From Anaerolineae bacterium (lineage in GTDB: Bacteria; Chloroflexota; Anaerolineae; Promineifilales; Promineifilaceae), in contig SLGK01000174.1 in assembly GCA_007123775.1 (NCBI GenBank), positions 1 to 44,492 of the forward strand: a stretch of 44,492 nucleotides of DNA, written 5' to 3'. This document shows positions 29,745 to 37,876 of this stretch, piece by piece (positions within the stretch are counted from its first letter, which is position 1; each line of letters starts with the position of its first letter). The notes beneath the pieces are model-generated. The model worked only from the letters and a program-made list of their open reading frames with translations. It made no database searches and had not been told where the DNA came from. Position numbers and translations under genes: made by a program.

Positions 29745-30413
29745 ATGACTGAAAGTCGCCTGTTTTTTAGCGAGGCATACCAAACCATTCAGCAGAGAAC
29801 GCTTGACCTGCTCAACGCTCAACAGACATTCCTATCCCCTAGCACACTGCACAGTACACGGGCTGCGGGTGACGCTATCGAGAGCATTCTGGCCAGTTCA
29901 TTTGACAGGATTTTGGGAGATTGGAGTACCGACTATTCGGCCAGCTTTGCTCGCCGGGCCATGGCCGATATAGCCTTCACCGATGTTGACGGCTTTTACT
30001 ACGTGGTTGATGTCAAAACCCACCGGTCCGACACCAGATTTAACATGCCCAACCTTACGTCAGTAGAACGCCTGTCACGCTTCCACGAAGACGATAAGAA
30101 TTACTTTGTCCTGCTGATGGCCAGTTACCAATTAGAGAAAGACAGAGCCGTTTTTACAGAGGTAAAATTTGTACCCATTGAATTTCTGAGTTGGGACTGT
30201 TTGACGATTGGCGCTTTGGGTTGGGGGCAAATACAGATAGCCAACTCAAACCGCATTGAGATCAAACCACACTATGGCCGCAAACAATGGATGCTAGAAC
30301 TATGTGACGTCCTCATGGACTTTTACCCAAAAGAAATCGGCAAAATCACTGCCAGGATTGAGCATTTTGAAAAAGTACGGCAGTTCTGGCTGGCAAAACC
30401 AGATAGCACATGA
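29745..30413 (+). CDS. Putative type II restriction endonuclease (PD-(D/E)xK)
   Basis: The 222-residue protein is directly downstream of the methyltransferase gene. The candidate active site is Glu46, Asp75 (RRAMADIAF) and Asp89-Val-Lys91 (YYVVDVKTHR), with strand-turn-strand spacing typical of PD-(D/E)xK nucleases. I do not recognise a named specificity group. The gene has no AACGGCCGTT copy and looks AT-richer than its neighbours, in keeping with recent acquisition. The stop overlaps the next ATG by 4 bp (ATGA). Confidence 0.78.
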   Translation: MTESRLFFSEAYQTIQQRTLDLLNAQQTFLSPSTLHSTRAAGDAIESILASSFDRILGDWSTDYSASFARRAMADIAFTDVDGFYYVVDVKTHRSDTRFNMPNLTSVERLSRFHEDDKNYFVLLMASYQLEKDRAVFTEVKFVPIEFLSWDCLTIGALGWGQIQIANSNRIEIKPHYGRKQWMLELCDVLMDFYPKEIGKITARIEHFEKVRQFWLAKPDST

Positions 30414-31090
30414 AAAACTACACCCACCTATTGTTTGACGCCGACGGCACGCTGTTTGACTACGTCACGGCCGAAGCCGAAGCCATCGCCCAAAATTTCG
30501 CCGTACACGGCCTTGACTTTCAGCCGGTACATGGCGAACGGTACAAGGTCATTAACCACCACTTCTGGCAGCGCTTTGAACAGGGACAAACTACGGCCAC
30601 CGAGTTACGCAGCGGCCGTTTTCAAGCACTATTTGACGAGTTTGGTATCAACTATGACGCCAGCTTTTTCGCCGACACCTACCTGGACCAGCTAGGGCAG
30701 CAGGCCCAACTGATTCCGGGCGCGGCCGAATTGATCAAGGAATTACACGGCCGTTACCACCTCACCCTCATTACCAACGGCCTGGCCGACGTGCAGTACC
30801 CGCGCCTGACCCTCAGCGGCCTGGCACAATACTTCGCCACCGTCATCGTTTCGGACGAGATCGGCGCAGCCAAACCAGACCCGGCCATTTTTGACCATAC
30901 CTTTGACCAAATGGGACGGCCGTCGAAAGCAAACGTACTCATCATTGGTGACAGCCTGTCCTCCGACATGGCCGGTGGCCACAACTACGGCATCGACACC
31001 TGCTGGTACAATCCCAACGGCAAAACGGCCGATCTCAACCTGACCTACGAAATCAGCGACCTCTCCCAACTACGGAATATCATATCGTAG
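30410..31090 (+). CDS. yjjG: YjjG-type HAD nucleotidase
   Basis: This 226-residue HAD hydrolase of the YjjG (pyrimidine nucleotide 5'-nucleotidase, housecleaning) type has motif I LLFDADGTLFDY (Asp10, Asp12), motif II LITNGLADVQ, motif III Lys in GAAKPDPAIFDHTF, and motif IV IIGDSLSSDMAGG. YjjG in E. coli dephosphorylates non-canonical nucleotides such as 5-fluoro-dUMP. Its ATG overlaps the restriction nuclease stop by 4 bp, so expression is probably coupled to the restriction-modification genes. Confidence 0.88.
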   Translation: MKNYTHLLFDADGTLFDYVTAEAEAIAQNFAVHGLDFQPVHGERYKVINHHFWQRFEQGQTTATELRSGRFQALFDEFGINYDASFFADTYLDQLGQQAQLIPGAAELIKELHGRYHLTLITNGLADVQYPRLTLSGLAQYFATVIVSDEIGAAKPDPAIFDHTFDQMGRPSKANVLIIGDSLSSDMAGGHNYGIDTCWYNPNGKTADLNLTYEISDLSQLRNIIS

Positions 31091-31154
31091 CGCGTATTGC
31101 GTATTGTGTAGCAGACCTTCTTATGCAATACGCAATACGCGCTACGCAACACGA
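31088..31154. repeat. Heptad-phased hairpin
   Basis: The left arm has GCGTATT heptads and the right arm GCAATAC/GCGCTAC heptads. It separates the nucleotidase gene from hisF, and the nucleotidase TAG lies at its left edge. Confidence 0.75.
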
Positions 31155-31156
31155 CC

Positions 31157-31924
31157 ATGTTAGCTAAACGAATAATCCCATGCCTCGATGTAAAAAACGG
31201 CCGTGTGGTCAAAGGCGTCAATTTTGTTGAGCTGCGCGACGCCGGTGACCCGGTCGAACAAGCCAAAGTCTACGACGCAGCCGGGGCCGACGAACTGGTC
31301 TTCCTCGACATCACCGCCACCCACGAAGCCCGCCAGACGGTCATGGCCATGGCCCGCGCCGTGGCCGACCAGGTCTTTATCCCTTTCACCGTCGGCGGCG
31401 GCATCCGTACCGTAGACGATATGCGGGCTATCCTGCGCTCCGGGGCCGACAAAATCAGCATCAACTCCGCGGCCGTGGCCAACCCTGACCTGATCAGCCA
31501 GGGCGCGGTCGAATTTGGCAGCCAGGCCATTGTTGTCGCCATCGACGCCCGTCGTTTGCCCGACAGCGACCCAACAGCCTGGAAGGTCTACGTTAGCGGC
31601 GGCCGTAAACCGACCGGTCTGGATGCTGTGGCGTGGGCTATAGAAGCTGAGCAGCGCGGCGCGGGCGAAATCTTGCTGACCAGCATGGACGGCGATGGTA
31701 CCCAGGCTGGTTACGACATCCCCCTGACCCGTGCTATTAGCGACGCCGTTAATATTCCCGTCATCGCCTCTGGCGGCGCGGGCGAATTGGCCCACTTCGC
31801 CCAGGCCCTGACCGACGGCGGGGCCGACGCGGCGCTGGCGGCCTCCCTTTTTCATTACCAACAGCTAACTATCGCCGAAGTCAAGCAATATCTGGTTCAA
31901 CGAGGGATTCCCGTACGATTGTAG
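31157..31924 (+). CDS. hisF: Imidazole glycerol phosphate synthase cyclase subunit HisF
   Basis: The full-length 255-residue (beta/alpha)8 barrel opens with [16 protein letters not shown] (catalytic Asp11), has the second catalytic Asp in VVAIDARR (about 128-133), and the phosphate-binding loops GGIRT and [11 protein letters not shown]. With HisH it closes the imidazole ring of IGP and releases AICAR. HisH is not adjacent; hisE is at 2 kb. The NGR of KNGRVVKG coincides with an AACGGCCGT copy, though this segment is conserved in the family anyway. Confidence 0.97.
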   Translation: MLAKRIIPCLDVKNGRVVKGVNFVELRDAGDPVEQAKVYDAAGADELVFLDITATHEARQTVMAMARAVADQVFIPFTVGGGIRTVDDMRAILRSGADKISINSAAVANPDLISQGAVEFGSQAIVVAIDARRLPDSDPTAWKVYVSGGRKPTGLDAVAWAIEAEQRGAGEILLTSMDGDGTQAGYDIPLTRAISDAVNIPVIASGGAGELAHFAQALTDGGADAALAASLFHYQQLTIAEVKQYLVQRGIPVRL

Positions 31925-31969
31925 AACAATTTGGAAAAGGGCATCTTTCAAACGTTTTTCTCGGCGTCG

Positions 31970-31988
31970 CCTTCGACAAGCTCAGGAC
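31970..31988. repeat. Short intergenic repeat-like sequence
   Basis: CCTTCGACAAGCTCAGGAC resembles a dispersed intergenic sequence I recall from Chloroflexota contigs. Only one copy is visible here, in the convergent hisF/tupC gap, which shows no clear terminator. Confidence 0.3.
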
Positions 31989-32012
31989 ATCTCTACGCCT
32001 CTGCATTGAGAA

Positions 32013-32732
32013 CTAATAGACCAACTCACCACGCAAGAAAGCGGCCGTTTTTTCTTGTTGTGGCGTGGTAAAAAACTGCTCTGTTTCCCCGACTTCGACC
32101 AGTTGCCCGCTGAGCAGCAGGGCGGTCCGGTGCGCCAGCCGCCGCGCCTGGAAAATGTTGTGGGTGATCAAAACGGCCGTTATCCCCTTTGCCTCATTTT
32201 CCTGCCGTACAATCTGCTCAATCAGCCCCACATTGTAGGGGTCCAGGTTGGCCGTTGGCTCATCCAGCAGCAGCACCTCCGGTTGGATGACCAGCGCCCG
32301 CGCCAGAGCCACTCGCTGCGCCTCGCCGGCCGACAGTTGGCCGGGACGATGCTTTTCCAGGCCGGTCAGCCCCAGCCGGGCCAATAGTTGGTCCAGTTCA
32401 GCCGCGCCCAAAGATTGGCCGCGCAGTCGCAGCCCGTAGCGAATGTTGGCCGCTACGCTGCGGTTGAGCAGGCCGGGCGTTTGAAAAACGGTCGTCACGC
32501 GGCGGCGAATATCGAGAGGAATACGGCCGTTTACGCCCGCGCCAGCAAACAGAATTTCCCCCGTCGCCGGCATTTCCAGAAAATTGAGCAGGCGTAGCAG
32601 CGAACTCTTGCCCGCCCCGCTCGGCCCCACCACCGCCAATATCTCCCCCTGTTTGATGGCCAGGTGGGGAATATTGAGGATGGTACGGCCGTTATACACC
32701 TGTGTGATGTTGGTCAACCTGTATAAACCCAT
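32013..32732 (-). CDS. tupC: Tungstate-type ABC transporter ATP-binding protein
   Basis: The 239-residue ABC ATPase has Walker A GPSGAGKSS (36-44), Q-loop VFQTPGLLNRSV, signature LSAGEAQRVALARAL (133-147), Walker B LLLDEPTANLDP and the H-loop LITHNIF. Adjacency to TupA- and TupB-like genes identifies it as the energising subunit for uptake of tungstate, or possibly molybdate. An AACGGCCGTT copy encodes NGR in the loop GAGVNGRIPLD. It is third in the minus-strand tupA-tupB-tupC order, separated from tupB by an octad hairpin. Confidence 0.9.
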   Translation of the reverse strand: MGLYRLTNITQVYNGRTILNIPHLAIKQGEILAVVGPSGAGKSSLLRLLNFLEMPATGEILFAGAGVNGRIPLDIRRRVTTVFQTPGLLNRSVAANIRYGLRLRGQSLGAAELDQLLARLGLTGLEKHRPGQLSAGEAQRVALARALVIQPEVLLLDEPTANLDPYNVGLIEQIVRQENEAKGITAVLITHNIFQARRLAHRTALLLSGQLVEVGETEQFFTTPQQEKTAAFLRGELVY

Positions 32733-32743
32733 GCGAATAGTTA

Positions 32744-32829
32744 ACTTGTGAATTGCTGAATTGTTGAATGGCTAATGGGGTTGGTTAACAGGCCACTAAC
32801 CATTCAGAAATTCAACCATTCAACCATTA
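32744..32829. repeat. Octad-phased hairpin between tupB and tupC
   Basis: The left arm has AATTGTTG/AATGGCTA octads and the right arm ACCATTCA octads, in continuous phase of 8. This is a different octad from the GCCACTTC family but has the same architecture. Confidence 0.8.
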
Positions 32830-33522
32830 TTTATTGATCCGTTCCATATGGTACAGCGTAAAGTTCAGGACAAAAGCCATGCCCAGCAGAATCAGACCCA
32901 GGGCCAGGGCCAGGGCAAAATTGCCCCGGCGCGTTTCCAGGACAATGGCGGTGGTCATGACCCGCGTCTGCGTTTCGATATTGCCCCCGACGAGCATGAC
33001 GGCCCCCACCTCGGCAATGATACGGCCGAATGCCGCCAGAATCGCCGCCAACACCCCCAGCCGCGCTTCCAGCAGGATGGTCCAGGCCAGTTGGCGGCGG
33101 GTGGCGCCCAATGCTTTGACTTGCAGGCGCAGTTGGGGATTGACGGATTGCACGGCCGTTATCGTCAGTCCTACCACCAGCGGCAGGGCGATAATCGTCT
33201 GGGCCATCACCATCGCCGTAGGCGTAAACAGCCAGCGCAAATCCCCCATTGGCCCCTGATTGGAGAGCAGCATGTAGACAAACAAACCGGCCACCACCGG
33301 CGGCAGCCCCATCCCGGTATAAATCAGCGGCAGCAGACAGCCCTTAGCCGGAATCCGCTCCCGCAGCCCCAACAAAACGCCCACTGGAATACCCAGCAGC
33401 GAGGCCAGCAGCAGCGCCGTGCCCGTTACTTGCAGCGTCAGCCAGACAATCTCGCGCAGTGCCGGATCAAATTCCAGCAGCAGCCGCAATGCGTTCTCAA
33501 AAGCTTGTAGTAGTAGGTCCAT
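32827..33522 (-). CDS. tupB: Tungstate-type ABC transporter permease
   Basis: The 231-residue permease has about five to six membrane helices and the TupB-like start (EIVWLTLQVTGTALLLASLLGIPVGVLLGL). The ATPase-coupling EAA-type loop is VKALGATRRQLAWTILLEARLGVLAAILAAFGRIIAEVGAVMLVGGNI. The N-terminal part PALREIVWLTL is typical of the tungstate group. It lies between tupA and tupC on the same strand, with octad hairpins on both sides. Confidence 0.92.
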   Translation of the reverse strand: MDLLLQAFENALRLLLEFDPALREIVWLTLQVTGTALLLASLLGIPVGVLLGLRERIPAKGCLLPLIYTGMGLPPVVAGLFVYMLLSNQGPMGDLRWLFTPTAMVMAQTIIALPLVVGLTITAVQSVNPQLRLQVKALGATRRQLAWTILLEARLGVLAAILAAFGRIIAEVGAVMLVGGNIETQTRVMTTAIVLETRRGNFALALALGLILLGMAFVLNFTLYHMERINK

Positions 33523-33536
33523 AAGGGGAAATTATA

Positions 33537-33630
33537 GGGGCAAGGTGGCGAAGTGGCGAGGTTGCAAAGTTGCGAAGTGGCGGTGTGGCAGAGTTACCCC
33601 GCCACTTCGCCACTCCGCCACCCCGCTAAT
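33537..33630. repeat. Octad-phased hairpin between tupA and tupB
   Basis: Eleven octads, GAAGTGGC-type then TTCGCCAC-type, keep phase across the loop. The tupA stop codon lies in its right edge. Confidence 0.8.
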
Positions 33631-34495
33631 CCGCATCAGGGTAAAAGAGCGGCTGGCCGAAGTGGTCGCTGCCGAATTGGGCGATCATCTCTTGCACGGC
33701 CGGCGAGGTAAGCCATTGGGCAAACTGCTCGGCCAGGTCGGTGTTAATGCCCCCTTTGTCGGGATTGACGGGAATGACGCCGTAGGGATTCAGCAGGGCC
33801 GGATCCGCATTATCGGCCAGGTTTTCCCCGCCGACAAGGATGACCAGGTTGGGCAGATTTTGCTGCTGGGCCAGGAAGGTGCCTCGGTCGGTCAGCGTAT
33901 AGGTTCCCAACTCGTTGGCAATCGTGAGCGTATCACCCATGCCCTGGCCCAGTGCATAATACCAGGGATCGGCCGCTTGTGGTGTCAGATTGGCATTGGC
34001 CCAGAGGGAAAGTTCCATAATGTGCGTGCCGCTGTCATCGCCGCGTGAGGCAAAAGGGGCTTGGGCGGCGGCAATGGCCGCCAGCGCGTCGGCCGCCAGC
34101 GCCGTCCCGCGCACGCCGGCCGGATCGTCAGCCGGTCCGACAATGATGAAGTCGTTGACCATCACGCTGCGCCGGTAACGGCCGTGTCCGGCGGCAACAA
34201 AGGCATCTTCACGAGCGCGGGCATGGACCAGAATAACGTCGGCGTCGCCCGCTTCGCCGATGGCGATGGCCTGGCCGGTGCCGACGGCGATCACGTCCAC
34301 GCGGGCGTTATGCTGCTGCTCAAAATCGGGCAGAATCTGGTTGAGCAGGCCGGAATCTTGGGTGCTGGTGGTGGTGGCCAGGCGCAGTACGGCCTTATCT
34401 CCCCTTCCCCCACCACCACCAACCCCGCCGCACGCCAGCAGCAGCAGGCTCAAGAGAATAAACGGCAGTCTAAATAAGATAGATCGGTTGCTCAA
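33626..34495 (-). CDS. tupA: Tungstate-type ABC transporter substrate-binding lipoprotein
   Basis: The 289-residue protein has a lipoprotein signal peptide with lipobox LLAC (Cys22) and a Gly-rich spacer. It then has the anion-binding signature LRLATTTSTQDSGLLNQILPDF of TupA proteins. The conserved GDDSGTHIMELSLW and PWYYALGQGMGDTL follow. It captures tungstate (or molybdate) outside the membrane for TupBC, supplying tungsto- or molybdo-enzymes not seen in this window. The start is TTG (34495) with GAGAGG about 9 nt upstream. Confidence 0.92.
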   Translation of the reverse strand: MSNRSILFRLPFILLSLLLLACGGVGGGGGRGDKAVLRLATTTSTQDSGLLNQILPDFEQQHNARVDVIAVGTGQAIAIGEAGDADVILVHARAREDAFVAAGHGRYRRSVMVNDFIIVGPADDPAGVRGTALAADALAAIAAAQAPFASRGDDSGTHIMELSLWANANLTPQAADPWYYALGQGMGDTLTIANELGTYTLTDRGTFLAQQQNLPNLVILVGGENLADNADPALLNPYGVIPVNPDKGGINTDLAEQFAQWLTSPAVQEMIAQFGSDHFGQPLFYPDAD

Positions 34496-34512
34496 TACAA
34501 GTTGCCTCTCTG

Positions 34513-34548
34513 GACCTGCGAGGTTTCTGTTAAAAAACCTCGTAGGTC
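34513..34548. repeat. GACCTGCGAGG palindromic repeat, copy 1
   Basis: A 14-bp inverted repeat with one G/A difference and an 8-nt loop lies in the leader of tupA. It shares its core with copy 2. Confidence 0.75.
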
Positions 34549-34596
34549 TTCTCTAGTTAAACAAAAACGCCAGTGTCAGATTTGTAGTGTAATCCG

Positions 34597-34602
34597 ATTA
34601 TA
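34597..34602 (-). promoter_or_regulatory. -10 element of the tup operon
   Basis: A consensus TATAAT on the minus strand lies about 100 nt upstream of the tupA start. No good -35 hexamer is at the right distance. Confidence 0.4.
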
Positions 34603-34615
34603 CTTAGCTCACCTG

Positions 34616-34666
34616 AGACCTGCGAGTTTGGCAATCAAAGATTGCTCATCAAAACCTCGCAGGTCT
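34616..34666. repeat. GACCTGCGAG palindromic repeat, copy 2
   Basis: Perfect 11-bp arms (34616-34626 and 34656-34666) enclose a second perfect hairpin, GCAATC (34631-34636) with GATTGC (34640-34645). Confidence 0.75.
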
Positions 34667-34677
34667 ACCCGTCACGC

Positions 34678-34710
34678 AGACTACAAAAGTCTGCCAGACT
34701 TTTGTAGTCT
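34678..34710. repeat. 33-bp near-perfect palindrome
   Basis: Perfect 16-bp arms around a single central C (34694) could extrude as a cruciform. No gene is affected; it lies between tupA and the DUF4058 gene. Confidence 0.8.
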
Positions 34711-34780
34711 AATCGCCCAACTCCCTTTAGCCGATGGGTTTGTTTGACGCTATAATAGGCCCATCCCAGCAATAACGTTA

Positions 34781-34935
34781 GGTAGGGGCGGGACAGGCGG
34801 GCCATGATCCTGGCTATCATCAACGAGGTCCGCCCCGCCTGTCTCGCCCTTTTTGCGCCGCGATTTGGGCGAGACGGCGCGGAATTGACGTATTAGTTAT
34901 AGCCAGATAGGCTTCCGCGCCGTCCCGCCCCTACC
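34781..34935. repeat. MITE-like element made of two tandem hairpins
   Basis: Perfect 14-bp terminal inverted repeats (34781-34794 and 34922-34935) bound the element. The left half (about 34786-34850) and right half (about 34867-34930) are each a long GC-rich hairpin with one mismatch, sharing a GGGCG(A/G)GAC core. No ORF lies inside. Together with the palindromes at 34.5-34.7 kb it fills the 34496-34981 gap. Confidence 0.65.
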
Positions 34936-34981
34936 ATAATTGGGATTGCCGGGGTGACGTACCGCTGACAATGGAGGTGGC

Positions 34982-35791
34982 ATGATGGCTTCACCATTCC
35001 CTGGCATGGATCCATATATTGAAGACCCGGAGATATGGAGTGATTTTCATAATAATCTAGCAACTGAAATTCAGGCACAGTTAAATCCGATCATTCAGCC
35101 CAATTACGTTGCCCGCCTTACGCCGCGTGTGACCTATGACATTGTGGAAGTGGCCCAAACGCGGGGCATCCGGCCTGATGTGGCTGTGTGGCAATCGAAG
35201 CTATTGAAGGAAAGTGCCGTGGACGCTGTGGCCATCCCGCCCGCCCCGGCGGAGAGCATGGTGACGTTAGAACTACCGCTGCGCCTGCTCACCGTCGAGA
35301 TTCATTATACCGAGACGCTGGAACTGGTCACGGCTATCGAAATCCTGTCGCCCGTTAACAAACGGCCGGGTCACGATGCCTACCGGAATTATCGCCGCAA
35401 ACGGCAAGAACTGCTGCGTTCGTCGGCTCACTTGATCGAGATTGATCTGCTGCGCGGCGGCACACGCCCACCACTGGAAAAGCCGGTGCCGGCCGCACCC
35501 TATTACGTCACCCTGAGCCGGGCCGACCGGCGACCGCACGTAGCCGTCTGGCCTATCCAGTTGTGGGACAAGCTGCCCCTGCTGCCTGTGCCCCTTTTGG
35601 AACCGGACCCGGATGTGCCGTTGGATTTAGGCAAAGCGGTAACGGCCGTTTACCACCGCGGCGGCTATGCCAGCCTGATCGATTACAGCCAGCCGCCACC
35701 CCCACCGCCGCTATCAGACGAGGAAGCGGGCGGGCTGGCTGAGGCGATGGACGTGGGACGTAAAGCGTATAACGTAAAGCGTGAAACGTGA
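34982..35791 (+). CDS. DUF4058 family protein
   Basis: The 269-residue protein begins with the family hallmark MMASPFPGMDPYIEDPEIWSDFHNNL and has the AIEILSPVNKRPGHDAYRNYRRKRQELLRS block. The acidic/Lys pattern of that block (EILSPxNK) suggests a nuclease-like fold, but no function is established. The family is common in Cyanobacteria and Chloroflexota, often in many paralogues. The last seven or so residues (AYNVKRET) are encoded by a heptad repeat, so the native C-terminus may have been replaced. The gene is flanked by repeats on both sides. A GGAGG lies 6-8 nt before the start. Confidence 0.85.
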   Translation: MMASPFPGMDPYIEDPEIWSDFHNNLATEIQAQLNPIIQPNYVARLTPRVTYDIVEVAQTRGIRPDVAVWQSKLLKESAVDAVAIPPAPAESMVTLELPLRLLTVEIHYTETLELVTAIEILSPVNKRPGHDAYRNYRRKRQELLRSSAHLIEIDLLRGGTRPPLEKPVPAAPYYVTLSRADRRPHVAVWPIQLWDKLPLLPVPLLEPDPDVPLDLGKAVTAVYHRGGYASLIDYSQPPPPPPLSDEEAGGLAEAMDVGRKAYNVKRET

Positions 35792-35800
35792 TGCGTGATA
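35757..35800. repeat. Heptad run over the end of the DUF4058 gene
   Basis: GCGTGAA/ACGTAAA-type heptads run across the stop codon. No complementary arm is present. Confidence 0.65.
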
Positions 35801-35811
35801 AAAAGCTCAGC

Positions 35812-35860
35812 TCCACCAGACTACACGACTACTAGACTACTAGACTACTACCAGACGACA
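35812..35860. repeat. Octad run upstream of dnaG
   Basis: Octads of the TAGACTAC type occupy the short gap before the dnaG ATG, where a Shine-Dalgarno would be expected and is missing. Confidence 0.65.
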
Positions 35861-35865
35861 AAACC

Positions 35866-37839
35866 ATGAGCGTAACGGAAGAAATTAAGAGCAGACTAGA
35901 CATCGTAGACTACATCGGCGAAAACTTGCAACTACGCCGGTCGGGGCGGAACTACGCCGCCTTTTGCCCCTTCCACTCCAACACCCGCACCCCCGCCTTT
36001 TACGTCTTCCCTGAAACCCAAACCTGGCGCTGCTTTGGCGCTTGCGCCGAGGGGGGCGACATCTTTTCCTTTGTCATGAAGCGGCAGGGCTGGGATTTCA
36101 AAGAGGCCCTCAAACATCTGGCGGAGCGGGCTGGGGTGGAACTGGAACCGCAGACGCCGGCCGTACAGCAGCGCCAGGCGGCCGAGGAGAAGCAGGTCCA
36201 GTTGCTCACGGCTGCCGCCGACTATTTCCACCAACTGCTGCTGCACGCGCCCCAGGCTGCCGGCGCACGTGATTATCTGAGCAAACGGGCGCTGAATGAA
36301 GAGGCGATTGCCACCTTCAAGCTGGGTTTTGCCCTCAACTCCTGGGACGCTGCCCGCAACCATTTCAGCGAGCAGGGCTACAGTGATGAAGAACTGCTGG
36401 CGGTGGGGCTGCTGACCGAGAACCCGGATAAAGGCACGCGCTATGACCGTTTTCGGGGGCGGCTGCTCTTTCCCATTCGGGATGGCAACGGCCGTATCGT
36501 CGGTTTCGGGGCGCGGACATTAGACCCCAACGGCATCCCCAAATACCTCAACTCCCCCCAGACCGACCTGTTCGACAAGAGCGCGATTCTGTACGGGCTG
36601 GATTTGGCCAAACGGGCCATCCGGCAGGAGCGGCAGGTGGTCATCGTTGAGGGCTACATGGACGTGATCAAGGCGTGGCAGCACGGCTTTCACAACGTGG
36701 TAGCCCAAATGGGCACGGCCCTGACTGAGGCCCAGATGCAGCAGCTCAAGCGGTACAGCAAGCGCTTTGTCATGGCCCTGGACGCCGACGCGGCCGGGGC
36801 CAAGGCCACCTTACGCAGCCTGGACGTGGCCCGCGAGACGCTGGACCAGGAAGTCGAGATTCGCTTTGATGCGCGGGGCCTGGTGCAGCACGAAGGGCGG
36901 CTCAAGGCCGACATTCGCATCGTCACCATGCCGCCGGGCCAGGACCCGGACTCGATTATCCGCGACGATCCGGCCCGCTGGCCGGCGCTGATCGAGCAAG
37001 CCAAGCCGGTGGTGGCCTATGTGATTGACACGGCCGTTGCCGACCTCGACTTCAACGACGCCAAAGCCAAAACCGCCCTGGCTCAACAGGTAATTCCCCT
37101 CATCAAAGAGATTGCCGAGCCAGTAGAGCGGGACCATTACTGGCAATATCTGGCGCGGGCTTTGCGTATTGAGGAGCGTACCCTGCGCCAGGTGCAGGTA
37201 GCAGTCAAAAAGCCGGGTCGTCCCTTGCCTCCGCCGCCGCTGTCAACGGCCGTTCCCGACCCCTACGAATCCTATCCACGCGACGGCAAACCGGCATCTA
37301 AGGCGACCAAACGACCCGCCCGCCATCTGCGTGAGGCCAACCTTTTAAGCCAATGTCTGCGCTATCCACAAACGCTGATGGCGGTTAATGAACGGTTGCT
37401 CGAACAGGCGCAACCGCCTGTTAATGAGCAGGATTTTCCCATAACCGAAGACCGAATGATATTACACGAACTGTACCAACGCCTGAGCGCCGGATCGGTT
37501 GCCCCAATCAGTGAATTGTGGGATAGTTTAGAAAGATCGCTCGTGGACCGCATTCAATCATTGCTGACCCTGCCCGATGTCGTGGAGGAGGAACAAGAGC
37601 GATTGCCCGATAAGCTGGTACTGTCCGTACTGGATTGGCGGCTTTCTAAAGCAAAACAGCAGGTAAATGAGATCAAGCAGTTGGTCCGTGAAGCAAAAGA
37701 AATGGCTAATCATGACTTTGTAGACCTGTCGCAGCAGCAGCTCCGCGATTTGCTACTGCTTATTCTCAACCTGAACAAGGCCAAAGGGGCCATGTCGGCC
37801 GTTCATCGTCGTCAGTCTGAAGAGAACGGCCGTTTATAA
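35866..37839 (+). CDS. dnaG: DNA primase DnaG
   Basis: The 657-residue protein makes RNA primers for replication. The zinc-binding domain has C34-x2-H37 (CPFH) and C56-x3-C60 (CFGAC), one residue wider than the common CxxC. The RNA polymerase domain has [18 protein letters not shown] and [14 protein letters not shown]. The TOPRIM motifs are [16 protein letters not shown] and [13 protein letters not shown]-terminal helicase-binding-like helical region follows a Pro/Lys linker (about 445-480). The last residues (ENGRL) come from an AACGGCCGTTT copy directly before the stop. It precedes rpoD by 37 bp, the conserved macromolecular-synthesis pairing. Confidence 0.97.
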   Translation: MSVTEEIKSRLDIVDYIGENLQLRRSGRNYAAFCPFHSNTRTPAFYVFPETQTWRCFGACAEGGDIFSFVMKRQGWDFKEALKHLAERAGVELEPQTPAVQQRQAAEEKQVQLLTAAADYFHQLLLHAPQAAGARDYLSKRALNEEAIATFKLGFALNSWDAARNHFSEQGYSDEELLAVGLLTENPDKGTRYDRFRGRLLFPIRDGNGRIVGFGARTLDPNGIPKYLNSPQTDLFDKSAILYGLDLAKRAIRQERQVVIVEGYMDVIKAWQHGFHNVVAQMGTALTEAQMQQLKRYSKRFVMALDADAAGAKATLRSLDVARETLDQEVEIRFDARGLVQHEGRLKADIRIVTMPPGQDPDSIIRDDPARWPALIEQAKPVVAYVIDTAVADLDFNDAKAKTALAQQVIPLIKEIAEPVERDHYWQYLARALRIEERTLRQVQVAVKKPGRPLPPPPLSTAVPDPYESYPRDGKPASKATKRPARHLREANLLSQCLRYPQTLMAVNERLLEQAQPPVNEQDFPITEDRMILHELYQRLSAGSVAPISELWDSLERSLVDRIQSLLTLPDVVEEEQERLPDKLVLSVLDWRLSKAKQQVNEIKQLVREAKEMANHDFVDLSQQQLRDLLLLILNLNKAKGAMSAVHRRQSEENGRL

Positions 37840-37876
37840 CCCCCATATCTGTTTTTCATGCGTAGGATCAGCCTTT

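Noticed and set aside
34496-34596. Molybdenum/tungsten cofactor riboswitch in the tupA leader
   Set aside because: The leader is mostly occupied by a GACCTGCGAGG repeat hairpin also present outside leaders, and I see no riboswitch core.
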